Below, piece by piece: positions 27,653 to 35,759 of a stretch of DNA of 64,000 bases. The stretch is taken from positions 49,366 through 113,365 of the forward strand of contig NZ_FMYP01000002.1 in assembly GCF_900096565.1 (NCBI RefSeq), read 5' to 3'. The notes below the pieces were generated by a model. The model saw only the letters and a list, made by a program, of their open reading frames with translations. It was not told the origin of the DNA and made no database searches. The translations under genes and the position numbers were made by a program. How positions within the stretch are numbered: the stretch's first letter is position 1; each line of letters opens with the position of its first letter. This DNA comes from Williamwhitmania taraxaci (lineage in GTDB: Bacteria; Bacteroidota; Bacteroidia; Bacteroidales; Williamwhitmaniaceae).

Positions 27653-28063
27653 TTACTTGAAGAACTTATACTCATATAATTTTTTGCTAATTGGGATTCC
27701 CTTTGGATTTAATGTTCTCTTCTCCGTTTTTAATTTTCCTTTGTATGTGTATTCGATAGTTTGCTCTACCGACCCATTTTTATCGAGCGTTACTTCCTTA
27801 AGAAGGTTATCTTCTGCTGAATACGTATATTTAATATGTGATTTTGTAGATCCATCATTTTCATATTCAATATATTCAGCAATTTCTCCACTTGTGGTAA
27901 ATGTTTCTTCTTTTTCTTTACGCTTAACTTCTTGACCTCCGACGTAATCTATTTTCCACGTTATTTTCACTTGGATCTCAGCGGCTCGAATTTTTTTCTT
28001 GCTTTGGCCGGACAAACTCAGTGCAGTTAGCAGTAAAACCGCAATAATGTAGTAGAATCTCAT
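27653..28063 (-). CDS. Secreted hypothetical protein with YD/MORN-like beta repeats
   Basis: 136 residues from the ATG at 28063; an in-frame ATG at 28084 would add 7. A signal peptide ends near SLSGQ. The mature part has repeated beta-hairpin units such as IEYENDGSTKSHIKY, LDKNGSVEQTIEY and TLNPKGIPISKKLYEY, resembling short wall-exposed beta repeats. It is the first gene of the VTC/DUF4956 operon, so it may act with it at the envelope. No family was recognised. Confidence 0.72.
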   Translation of the reverse strand: MRFYYIIAVLLLTALSLSGQSKKKIRAAEIQVKITWKIDYVGGQEVKRKEKEETFTTSGEIAEYIEYENDGSTKSHIKYTYSAEDNLLKEVTLDKNGSVEQTIEYTYKGKLKTEKRTLNPKGIPISKKLYEYKFFK

Positions 28064-28201
28064 AGTGCGTATTTTTAAAAACATTCGGTTATAGATACTA
28101 TTTTCTATCTTTTTTTAGAAAATATATCTATGCTTTCCATCGTGGAAATTGGAAGCAATTTAAGAAAACTGTTTTAGTAACGATGCTTTCAACTGTTTTT
28201 T

Positions 28202-28209
28202 TATATTTG
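28202..28209 (+). promoter_or_regulatory. -7 box upstream of rubredoxin
   Basis: TATATTTG, a TAnnTTTG match, 24 bases before the rubredoxin start; the leader would be short. Confidence 0.45.
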
Positions 28210-28232
28210 TAAAAACAAATCTTTCTTTTCCG

Positions 28233-28394
28233 ATGAGATATAGATGTAAGGTATGTGGATTTATATACGATCCTGAGTTTGGTGATCCCGACGGTGGAAT
28301 TGATGCAGGAACCCCTTTCGAGGAGATTCCTGATGGATGGGTTTGCCCAATATGTGGTGTGAGAAAGTGCGATTTTGTTGCTTTGGACGATTAA
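28233..28394 (+). CDS. Rubredoxin
   Basis: A 53-residue rubredoxin, the usual length. The four iron ligands are Cys5, Cys8 (CKVC), Cys38 and Cys41 (CPIC). Typical YDPEFGDPDGGI and aromatic/acidic core residues (PFEEIPDGWVCPICG) are present; Cys46 is extra. It carries single electrons at low potential, usually to oxygen- or peroxide-detoxifying enzymes in anaerobes. It is monocistronic and convergent with the TauE/SafE gene, with a shared terminator. Partner oxidoreductases are not in the window. Confidence 0.95.
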   Translation: MRYRCKVCGFIYDPEFGDPDGGIDAGTPFEEIPDGWVCPICGVRKCDFVALDD

Positions 28395-28413
28395 ATGGCC
28401 AGTAATAATTATT

Positions 28414-28440
28414 AAAGAGTGGAAACTGAAGCCACTCTTT
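28414..28440. terminator. Bidirectional terminator, rubredoxin / TauE
   Basis: AAAGAGTGG pairs with CCACTCTTT across 9 bases, between two convergent stops, 5 bases from the TauE/SafE stop. Confidence 0.65.
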
Positions 28441-28445
28441 GCGCT

Positions 28446-29279
28446 TTAAAGCATCAATTGGATCCAGTGAATTACTCCGAGTTTGCTTGCTGCAAAGAGC
28501 AAGATTATTGAAGTCAGAAACCATCGAATGAACCCAGCGCCCCAAGTGACAGCAACATTGGATGCCAGAATGCCTCCAAAAACATTTCCAATTGCAGAAA
28601 TCAGCCCAATTCGATAATCGACCTGATTGTTCACCATAAATACAATGAGGGCTAGTGGACTGTATACGAGAACGGCTAAAATTTTAATAGCATTTCCCCG
28701 TACTAGATCATAACCTGCAGAAAGGACCAGGCCTGCAAGAAGAAATATTCCTACGCCAATATGTGTAAAGCCACCGTAAAACCCTATGGAAAGAAACAGG
28801 ATCCATTGTTTCCAGCTTATCTTTAACTCTTGCTTCGCTACTTGTCCATATATCCATTTGTCGGGGCTTCTAAAAAGAAAGAAAATCATAGAAAGCATAA
28901 TGAATGCTAGCAATTTTTCGAAAATTTTAGTGTCGATTAAGGCTGCCGATTGTGCTCCAATTATGGAACCAATAGCGACGGGTATCGATAGTTTTAGTCC
29001 CCGCTTGTAGTCTAGAATACCTTGCCGTTTAAAGTTGAATGTAGCAGCAAGGGTTTGAAGTATAACTCCCAACCGGATGGTTCCATTGGTAATGTTGGCA
29101 GGCATGCCCATTCCCATAAATAGCGAATAGGTGATTACTGTTCCACTCCCGGCAATGGTGTTTATAAAACCTACTAAAAAACCGGCTATAATGAGAATGG
29201 ATATGATGTCCCACTGGTAAAGATTACCGGTAAGGTATGCTTGGTGCAAATATATCCAGTAACTGTTAATCCATTCCAT
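28446..29279 (-). CDS. TauE/SafE-family anion exporter
   Basis: 277 residues with eight predicted helices in two inverted halves. The first half has GFLVGFINTIAGSGTVITYS (the family's N-terminal GxxxGxxxxxxGxGG-like region), the second FYGGFTHIGVGIFLL. The family exports sulfite, sulfoacetate or other small anions; no linked sulfur genes reveal the substrate. The gene starts 40 bases after the PepD hairpin. Confidence 0.87.
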   Translation of the reverse strand: MEWINSYWIYLHQAYLTGNLYQWDIISILIIAGFLVGFINTIAGSGTVITYSLFMGMGMPANITNGTIRLGVILQTLAATFNFKRQGILDYKRGLKLSIPVAIGSIIGAQSAALIDTKIFEKLLAFIMLSMIFFLFRSPDKWIYGQVAKQELKISWKQWILFLSIGFYGGFTHIGVGIFLLAGLVLSAGYDLVRGNAIKILAVLVYSPLALIVFMVNNQVDYRIGLISAIGNVFGGILASNVAVTWGAGFIRWFLTSIILLFAASKLGVIHWIQLML

Positions 29280-29293
29280 TTTGCTAAAAGTAA

Positions 29294-29320
29294 GCCCGGA
29301 GTCTAGGGAAGATTCCGGGC
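29294..29320 (-). terminator. Terminator-like hairpin after PepD
   Basis: GCCCGGA pairs with TCCGGGC, extendable to 10 pairs with one mismatch. It lies 47 bases past the PepD stop and just upstream of the TauE/SafE start, so it could also attenuate that gene. Confidence 0.6.
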
Positions 29321-29366
29321 ATTATCATGTTAGGCGTTGCTTCGCTATATTTGCAATATAGGCAAA

Positions 29367-30830
29367 TTATTTTTTTGAGGGCATATTTTTTAAAACCTCG
29401 AGCATAAGCAGCCAAAACTTTTCAACGGTAGCAATTTCCAAGCGCTCATCGGGAGAGTGAGCTCCTTTAATGGTAGGTCCAAAAGAAATCATATCCAATA
29501 CTGGATATTTTTCAAGGAATAATCCACATTCGAGCCCAGCATGTATCGCTCTTACCTGTGGCTGGGTTTTAAATAGACGCTTGTAGGCTTCTACTGTAAT
29601 TCCCATGATTGCTGAGTTAGTATTTGGGGCCCATCCAGGATAGCCATCCGAATGCACAACTTTTGCATTGGCTAAACGGAAAACGCTCTCCACCATGTAG
29701 GCAATATCCTTAATGGATGAACTTACCGAACTGCGTTGGCTTGTGGATATAAGTATTTGATTGTCCTGTATAAACTTAACCGCCGCAAGATTGGTTGAGG
29801 TTTCCACAAGGCCAGGAATGTCTCGACTCATTGCAATCACGCCATGAGGACACGCGTATAGCGAGTTTAACAGATCATATTGTGTGGTTTCGTCAATTAC
29901 CATTTCGGGTAATGCAATCTTCTCCAACTTAAGGTCAATGTTGGGTTCGGTGGTCTTTAACTCATTTTTTACGTCAGTAAAATAGGTGGCGAAATCATTT
30001 TGCATGCTCTCAACATCTTCCTGGTGAATAGTAAAAACACCATAAGCTTCTCGAGGTATTGCGTTTCTTAGGTTTCCGCCTTCGAGTTTGGCAAGACGAA
30101 GATCGTATTTGGTATTCGTTCTCCACAAGAAGCGAGTAAGTAGCTTAATTGAGTTTCCTAAGCCTTTGTCAATATCGTCTCCGGAGTGCCCACCTTTTAG
30201 TCCGCTAACACTAATTCTAAAGCAAATACTACCCGTTGGCACTGGTGCTTTTTCATAGTCAAAAGTTACGACGGTATCTAGTCCGCCAGCACATCCAATG
30301 AAAAGTTCACCTTCGTCTTCGGAGTCAAGGTTCAATAGATATTTACCTGTAAAGAATCCTTCTTTAAGCTCGAATGCACCAGTTAGCCCTGTTTCTTCAT
30401 CAATAGTAAATAGGCATTCTATTGGGCCGTGTGGAACGTTTGTAGAGGCAAGAAGCGCAAGTTGGGCAGCAACACCAATTCCATCATCGGCACCAAGGGT
30501 AGTTCCCTTCGCCTTTACCCAAGCACCATCGATGTAAGCCTGAATCGGATCCATTTCAAAGTTGTGGGATACATCGCTGTTCTTTTCACACACCATGTCG
30601 AGATGGCTTTGAAGAACTGCCGTTTCTTTACCCTCCATTCCAGGTGTTGCTGGTTTGAAGATGACAACGTTGCCAACTTCATCGCACTTTGCTTCAAGTT
30701 TGTGCTCTTGGGCAAACTGCATAAGGAAGGCAACTATTTTTTCTTCCTGTTTAGAGGGACGAGGTATTTGGCATATTTGATCGAAATATTTCCAAACATC
30801 TGATGGTTTGAGGCTTGATAGATTTGACAT
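29367..30830 (-). CDS. pepD: Aminoacyl-histidine dipeptidase (PepD, M20 family)
   Basis: 487 residues, matching the usual 485. M20 metal-binding motifs are present: VLQSHLDMVCEK (His, Asp), GADDGIGVAAQLAL (bridging Asp), FTIDEETGLTG (catalytic Glu-Glu), NLDSEDEGELFIGCAGG, and SFGPTIKGAHSPDE near the end (His ligand). It cleaves Xaa-His and other dipeptides in the cytoplasm. The lack of a signal peptide fits. Monocistronic. Confidence 0.92.
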   Translation of the reverse strand: MSNLSSLKPSDVWKYFDQICQIPRPSKQEEKIVAFLMQFAQEHKLEAKCDEVGNVVIFKPATPGMEGKETAVLQSHLDMVCEKNSDVSHNFEMDPIQAYIDGAWVKAKGTTLGADDGIGVAAQLALLASTNVPHGPIECLFTIDEETGLTGAFELKEGFFTGKYLLNLDSEDEGELFIGCAGGLDTVVTFDYEKAPVPTGSICFRISVSGLKGGHSGDDIDKGLGNSIKLLTRFLWRTNTKYDLRLAKLEGGNLRNAIPREAYGVFTIHQEDVESMQNDFATYFTDVKNELKTTEPNIDLKLEKIALPEMVIDETTQYDLLNSLYACPHGVIAMSRDIPGLVETSTNLAAVKFIQDNQILISTSQRSSVSSSIKDIAYMVESVFRLANAKVVHSDGYPGWAPNTNSAIMGITVEAYKRLFKTQPQVRAIHAGLECGLFLEKYPVLDMISFGPTIKGAHSPDERLEIATVEKFWLLMLEVLKNMPSKK

Positions 30831-31151
30831 GGTTTTTTAATTAAAATAGACTCGTAAACTTAACCGAATATGCCTTCTCTTCCAACCTTCCGAATGCTTA
30901 TTTAAATTGTTTTGCAGCATACTTTTTACGATCTGCTTATATGTAATAGATAGTTAGATGTATACAGATACTTGGGTTTGAGTTTGTACTTATTTGTAAA
31001 GGGCTTGGTTTATCTTTTCTTCCCAATAGTATTAATTGTGAAGTTGTTATAAATATGCACTAAAGATGGGCGCTCATACAAGGATTGTTGGTTAGGTAAA
31101 TTAGTTCTAACTTTGCGATCAATTTAATCGAAGAAGCAAAAAAACGATTGC
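30831..31151. other. Gene-free divergent region, PepD / CysQ
   Basis: 321 AT-rich bases. The only recognisable element is the plus-strand CysQ promoter (31085-31115). No PepD promoter matching TAnnTTTG was found, and no coding potential. Confidence 0.5.
31085..31115 (+). promoter_or_regulatory. Promoter of cysQ
   Basis: TTG at 31085-31087 (and 31088-31090), then TAACTTTG at 31108-31115, spaced 17-20 bases. This is a good Bacteroidota -33/-7 pair 36 bases before the start. Confidence 0.65.
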
Positions 31152-31982
31152 ATGATTCAAGAAAAAGAGCTTCAACTTTTAGCTTCAGCGGCTGCTACAG
31201 CAGCTGTTAGAGCGGGATATCTAATAATGGAGGTATACAACTCCGACGACTTTCAGGTTAACTTAAAATCTGATGCTACCCCGCTAACCCTTGCCGATAG
31301 AAAGGCTCATGAGGAGATAAAAAACCTATTGGGCAAGACTAGAATTCCCGTATTGAGTGAAGAAGGCCGGGATATTATCTTTGACGAGCGTAGGGGATGG
31401 GAATACTTTTGGATGGTTGATCCTCTTGACGGAACCAAGGAGTTTATCAAGCGTAATGGTGAGTTTACCGTAAATATCGCCCTTATTTATAAGCAATTTC
31501 CCATAATGGGAATCGTTTACGTGCCCGTTTCGGGCGAACTCTACTTTGGGCAAAATACTCATGGGGCATATAAAAAGGAGGGAGTAACGCCAAGTTTAAC
31601 CGCATCTTTTACTTTTGAAGAGTTGTTGAATGGGTCTATGGTGTTACCCTGTAGTGAAACCCCACCGGTTTATACGGTTGTAGGAAGCCGCTCGCATATG
31701 TCGAAGGAGACCGAGCAGTTTATGGGGAAGTTAAAGGAACAACACGGGGAAATATCCTTTTTATCCCGTGGAAGCAGTTTAAAAATGTGTATGGTAGCGG
31801 AAGGGAAAGCCGATGTGTATCCTCGACTGGCCACTACATCGGAATGGGACACTGCCGCGGGCCAGGCTGTTGCCGAGGCTGCGGGTTGTGAGGTTGTCGA
31901 TTTCGATTCTCGAGAGCGAATAATGTATAATAAGGTTGTTCTTCAGAATCCCTGGTTTGTTGTCCAGAAAAAGACCAAATAA
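31152..31982 (+). CDS. cysQ: 3'(2'),5'-bisphosphate nucleotidase CysQ
   Basis: 276 residues of the inositol-monophosphatase fold. Metal-site motifs: SEEG (Glu), VDPLDGTKEF (the CysQ form of DPxDGT), and TSEWDTAAGQAVAEAAG near the end (WDTAA). KSDATPLTLAD in the N-terminal part matches the CysQ branch. It hydrolyses PAP to AMP plus phosphate during sulfate assimilation or other sulfotransfer. It has its own promoter and terminator, with no sulfur operon beside it. Confidence 0.9.
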   Translation: MIQEKELQLLASAAATAAVRAGYLIMEVYNSDDFQVNLKSDATPLTLADRKAHEEIKNLLGKTRIPVLSEEGRDIIFDERRGWEYFWMVDPLDGTKEFIKRNGEFTVNIALIYKQFPIMGIVYVPVSGELYFGQNTHGAYKKEGVTPSLTASFTFEELLNGSMVLPCSETPPVYTVVGSRSHMSKETEQFMGKLKEQHGEISFLSRGSSLKMCMVAEGKADVYPRLATTSEWDTAAGQAVAEAAGCEVVDFDSRERIMYNKVVLQNPWFVVQKKTK

Positions 31983-32002
31983 ATAAAGCAATTCAGCAAA
32001 AT

Positions 32003-32031
32003 AGGCTTTTCCATCTGGATAAGCCTTTTTT
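32003..32031 (+). terminator. Terminator after cysQ
   Basis: AGGCTT pairs with AAGCCT (extendable with one mismatch) and is followed by T6; it lies about 20 bases past the stop. Confidence 0.75.
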
Positions 32032-32120
32032 GTTTAATATTTTCCTATTTTTAGGATTGGTTTTGAACCAACAATTATTGAATCTGTTCTCTAAACTAAG
32101 AACATTTAAAACGCTATATC

Positions 32121-33266
32121 ATGGTGATCGGTATTGCAGCAGCTGAGATATTTTCAAGCATTAATGCTCCTCGAGAAAATGTCGCCAAAGAGTTTGTAAG
32201 AGCGCTCATAGCTGGCGATAGTTCCAACAGTTATGTCTTATTTTCGAGGCATGTTCCGTCCATTGAATTTAGTGATCGTGCACGTTTAAAAAATGTTCGT
32301 GTGGGCGGTATTAGTGGTTGGTTCTGGGATCAGCTGGCCTTGCCTAAAGCCATTAAGCGCGAGAAGTGTGATGTCCTTTTAAACTTGGGGTTTACAGGTC
32401 CTTTGAAGCCGGGAATTCCTGACCTCTATATTCTGCCCTATTACTGGGGTAATCTGTTGTGGGATAGTCTTTATGGGTTTGGTAACTTTACATATAATAA
32501 GCCTTCGGTTTACCAGCGTTACGTTTCTAAAAGTTTAATCTATTCTTGTAATCGATTGATTCTCTCGACCCATTTTGAAATGGACCATCTTGTAAAGCGA
32601 TATTTTACGGATTTACCTACGGATAAATTAGTAGTTATTCAGGCTGGAGTTACGCAATGTGAGAGTGATAGTTTTACTGAGGCTGAGGTGGCTCAAGTAC
32701 AACAGCGGTTTGATCTCCCAGAAAAATACATTTTGATGATTGGTAATCCAAATCCATTGTGCAATACTCAGTCGGTTATTTTGGGTTATAAGCGAATGGT
32801 TAAAGAGTTAACCGTTAGGATACCTATCGTATTGGTTGGTGTTTCAAAGAGTGAAGTAATTTCTTATGTTGGGAAAGATTGGTTCTCTGCAAATTCGGAG
32901 AAATTTATTTTAATTAGTCAGATTACAGGCAATGAGAAAACAATCCTGATTAAGGGTGCAATACTATTTTTTGCACTTTCATACTACGAAAAGTGGTGTT
33001 TGAATATCATGGAGGCTATTTCGTGCGGAGTACCAATTGTTACTACCGCCAATTCATCTCTTTCTGAAATTGCGCAAGGTGCGGCTATTTTAGTTGATCC
33101 TAAAAATCCTATAGAAGTATCTGAAGCAGGAAGGCTAGTTTTGATTGATAAGCGTTGTGTTTTAGGGCTTAGCAAAAAAGGGGTAGAGCGTTCCATGGTT
33201 TATCAGTGGTCGAATTCTGCCAAAAAGTTAATCGCTTTAATGGAAACATTTAAGCAATCGACGTAG
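32121..33266 (+). CDS. GT4-like glycosyltransferase
   Basis: 381 residues with two Rossmann-like halves (GT-B). The C-terminal half has KYILMIGNPNPLCNT, VLVGVSK and SYYEKWCLNIMEAISCGVPIVTTANSS, with the E(x7)E-like donor-sugar binding region around LNIMEA. The N-terminal half, with DVLLNLGFTGP, fits the acceptor side. It transfers a sugar from a nucleotide-activated donor to an unknown glycan or lipid. It is unusual in standing alone, outside a capsule or LPS cluster. Confidence 0.82.
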   Translation: MVIGIAAAEIFSSINAPRENVAKEFVRALIAGDSSNSYVLFSRHVPSIEFSDRARLKNVRVGGISGWFWDQLALPKAIKREKCDVLLNLGFTGPLKPGIPDLYILPYYWGNLLWDSLYGFGNFTYNKPSVYQRYVSKSLIYSCNRLILSTHFEMDHLVKRYFTDLPTDKLVVIQAGVTQCESDSFTEAEVAQVQQRFDLPEKYILMIGNPNPLCNTQSVILGYKRMVKELTVRIPIVLVGVSKSEVISYVGKDWFSANSEKFILISQITGNEKTILIKGAILFFALSYYEKWCLNIMEAISCGVPIVTTANSSLSEIAQGAAILVDPKNPIEVSEAGRLVLIDKRCVLGLSKKGVERSMVYQWSNSAKKLIALMETFKQST

Positions 33267-33304
33267 TTTTTTAATCATAAAAGCGTAAAGAAAGACTCTT
33301 TTTC

Positions 33305-33312
33305 TATCTTTG
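33305..33312 (+). promoter_or_regulatory. -7 box upstream of the YgjV/GNAT-like gene
   Basis: TATCTTTG, a TAnnTTTG match, 25 bases before the start at 33337. No clear -33 element. Confidence 0.45.
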
Positions 33313-33336
33313 CCGTCCACTTTAATTTTAACCTTT

Positions 33337-33978
33337 ATGATGGAAACAATCCCTTTAGTAGAATGGTTAGGATATTTAGCCTCCGTAATTACGGCTATAT
33401 CCTTGTTAATGAGTTCAATTATTAAGCTCCGATGGTTTAATCTCTTTGGGTCATTAACTTTTTGCGTTTATGGATTTGTCATTAATGCCTATCCAGTAGG
33501 TTTATTTAATGGTTTTATCGTTTTCGTAAATATCTACTACCTGTTTAAAATCTATAACAAAAAAGAATTTTTTAAGCTACAAATAGTGGAAACAACCGAC
33601 GGATATCTCGGCGCATTTTTTCAGTTCTATAAAGAAGAACTCAACAAGTACTTTCCATCCTTTTCGGCCGATAATATGGGAAGCGAAAGCGTTTCTCTTC
33701 TAGTCCTTAGAAATATGGCTGTGGCAGGTGTGTTTATCGGTGAAAAGTTGCCAAATAATACCCTACGAATTTCGGTTGACTTTGCAATTCCAGAGTATCG
33801 CGACCTTAAGTTAGGTAGGTTTGTTTACCGTGACAATGCAAGTTTTTTTGATGCCAACGGAATTAAGCGTTTAATTACCGAGACGCGGAATAAGGAGCAC
33901 TCCAATTATTTGATAAAAATGGGCTTTGTTAAAGTTGATGATATGGGTGAATCGTCTACTTTCGAGATGGTTTTATAG
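33337..33978 (+). CDS. YgjV-like membrane protein with acetyltransferase-like tail
   Basis: 213 residues from the ATG at 33337 (a second ATG follows at 33340; the upstream in-frame start is TTG). The N-terminal 80 residues form three tightly packed helices like YgjV: GYLASVITAISLLMSSIIKLRWFNLFGS, then YGFVINAYPVGLFNGFI. The rest is cytoplasmic and resembles a GNAT acyltransferase, with strands around VAGVFIGE, ISVDFAIPEYRDLKLGRFVY (acceptor of the acetyl-CoA loop) and LIKMGFVKV, a usual GNAT end. The pairing suggests acylation of a small molecule at the membrane. Substrate unknown. Confidence 0.7.
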   Translation: MMETIPLVEWLGYLASVITAISLLMSSIIKLRWFNLFGSLTFCVYGFVINAYPVGLFNGFIVFVNIYYLFKIYNKKEFFKLQIVETTDGYLGAFFQFYKEELNKYFPSFSADNMGSESVSLLVLRNMAVAGVFIGEKLPNNTLRISVDFAIPEYRDLKLGRFVYRDNASFFDANGIKRLITETRNKEHSNYLIKMGFVKVDDMGESSTFEMVL

Positions 33979-33999
33979 TCATTATTTCTTTAAAAAAAG

Positions 34000-34030
34000 C
34001 AGGGGCGTAACTGATTGAGTTACGCCCCTG
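34000..34030. terminator. Strong bidirectional terminator, GNAT-like / dnaA
   Basis: A perfect 13-pair stem (CAGGGGCGTAACT and complement) with 5-base loop, A-rich on the left and T7 on the right. It serves two convergent genes, including dnaA. Confidence 0.9.
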
Positions 34031-34047
34031 TTTTTTTATAGGTAAGA

Positions 34048-35487
34048 CTATGAGGTCTTGATTTTCTTTTCCAACTCCTCTATTTGACCCCGGAATTGTT
34101 TATCCGTTTCTATAAGATTAGATACTGTTTTACAAGCATGGAGTACGGTTGCATGATCCTTGCCTCCAATAATAGATCCGATAGAGGAGAGGGATGCCTT
34201 AGTCATACTTTTGGAAAAGAACATGGCAATTTGGCGTGCCTGAACGATCTCCCTTTTGCGCGTTTTTGTTTGAAGAACATCCGTGGGTAGGCTGAAGTAT
34301 TCACAAACCTTCTTTTGAATATAATCGATAGAAATTTCTCTTCGGGTGTTTTTAACGAGTTTATTGATCATTTGGCGCGCTAAATCTAAGGTTATCTCTT
34401 TTCGATTAAGCGTTGCTTGAGCGAGAAGAGATATAAGTCCACCTTCGAGTTCTCGGATGTTTGCCGTAATGTTTGAGGCTAGATATTCCACGACATCGTC
34501 GGGGATATTAATTCCGTCGTTGTAAATCTTTTTCTGTAAGATGGCAATTCGTGTTTCCAAATCGGGTGCCTGTAAGTCGGCCGACAGGCCCCATTTAAAC
34601 CGCGATAGAAGTCGTTGTTCCAACCCTTGTAGTTCAACAGGAGCTTTATCGGAGGTTAGGATAAGTTGTTTGCCGGTTTGATGCAGATGGTTGAAAATAT
34701 GGAAAAAGGTATCCTGCGTTTTTTCTTTTCCCGCAAAGTCATGAACGTCATCGATAATGAGGACGTCAATCATTTGGTAAAAGTGCAGGAAGTCATTTTT
34801 TGAGTTATTCTTAATTGCGTCAACAAACTGATTTTGGAAATGAACGGCGCTGACATAGAGAACAACCTTATCGGGGTATTGCTCTTTTACTTCGATTCCA
34901 ATTGCGTGGGCTAGGTGGGTTTTTCCTAAGCCGCTATTTCCATATATAAAGAGCGGGTTGAAGGCAGTTTTTCCGGGGTTATTGGCAATGGCTAATCCTG
35001 CTGACCTTGCCAAGCGATTGCAATCGCCTTCGATAAAGTTGCTAAATGAGTTGTCTGAGTTGAGCTGGGGATCGATTTGTAACTTCTTGAGGCCGGGGAT
35101 TATGAATGGATTTTTAATCTGGTTTTCGCCTGATGGCTGAGTAGAAACGGAGATGGGGCGATTTTTTAGGTCACCTTTGCTCTGAGTTGGGAACTTAACG
35201 GTTGTAGGTGTTTGTGTACCTGCAACCATTGCAGAGTTATCCATAACAACGCTATACTCCAACTTGGCTTCAATGCCAAGTTCTTTCCTAATCGTTTTGC
35301 GTAGGATATCAATGTATTGCTCCTCTAGATACTCGTAGAAAAACGGACTTGGTACCTGAATGGTCAAAATCTTATTCTCGATTTTTACTGGTACTATTGG
35401 TTCAAACCATGTCTTATAACTAGCTGCTGGAACATTATCCCTAATGATTTTGAGACAGCTACTCCACACTTCCCCGTGCTTACTCAT
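34048..35487 (-). CDS. dnaA: Chromosomal replication initiator DnaA
   Basis: 479 residues, normal for the family. Domain I (1-90) is present, with a linker 90-130. Domain III has GNSGLGKTH (Walker A), LIIDDVHD (Walker B) and an AAA+ core. Domain IV has the helix-turn-helix signature GGKDHATVLHAC with RREI and REIVQARQIAMFF upstream. It melts oriC at DnaA boxes. The gene ends in the strong terminator at 34000-34030. Upstream on the same strand lie mlaD-like and amidase genes, separated by 272 bases. Confidence 0.97.
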   Translation of the reverse strand: MSKHGEVWSSCLKIIRDNVPAASYKTWFEPIVPVKIENKILTIQVPSPFFYEYLEEQYIDILRKTIRKELGIEAKLEYSVVMDNSAMVAGTQTPTTVKFPTQSKGDLKNRPISVSTQPSGENQIKNPFIIPGLKKLQIDPQLNSDNSFSNFIEGDCNRLARSAGLAIANNPGKTAFNPLFIYGNSGLGKTHLAHAIGIEVKEQYPDKVVLYVSAVHFQNQFVDAIKNNSKNDFLHFYQMIDVLIIDDVHDFAGKEKTQDTFFHIFNHLHQTGKQLILTSDKAPVELQGLEQRLLSRFKWGLSADLQAPDLETRIAILQKKIYNDGINIPDDVVEYLASNITANIRELEGGLISLLAQATLNRKEITLDLARQMINKLVKNTRREISIDYIQKKVCEYFSLPTDVLQTKTRKREIVQARQIAMFFSKSMTKASLSSIGSIIGGKDHATVLHACKTVSNLIETDKQFRGQIEELEKKIKTS

Positions 35488-35759
35488 TGTATTCGAAAAT
35501 TTTCTCTGGATATTTTTAGCAGTTCAAGTTTGTAAAAAAAAAACTAAAAAAAAAAGAGTTTTATACTTGAATTTTTCAATTATAGTTTAACCTGCTTGTA
35601 ATCTGTGTAGTTATTTTTTTTGTTTTTGACTAAAAATTAAAACACTGATAAACAGTGCTTTGATTAGTATATGTTTGTTAATAACTTGTTAATTAATTCT
35701 TTGATTGCTTCTGGCTCAAGTGGGAATTAAGAATTAATTAGGGCCTATTATTTTAATTT
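35488..35759 (-). other. Intergenic region upstream of dnaA
   Basis: 272 AT-rich bases holding no gene. It contains A/T runs, two direct copies of TTGTTAAT (35675-35682 and 35686-35693) and a small palindrome CACTG/CAGTG (35643-35657). No TTATNCACA DnaA box was found, so this is not obviously oriC. Confidence 0.5.

Noticed and set aside
35488..35759. oriC next to dnaA
   Set aside because: No DnaA boxes were found; AT-richness and two short repeats are not enough.
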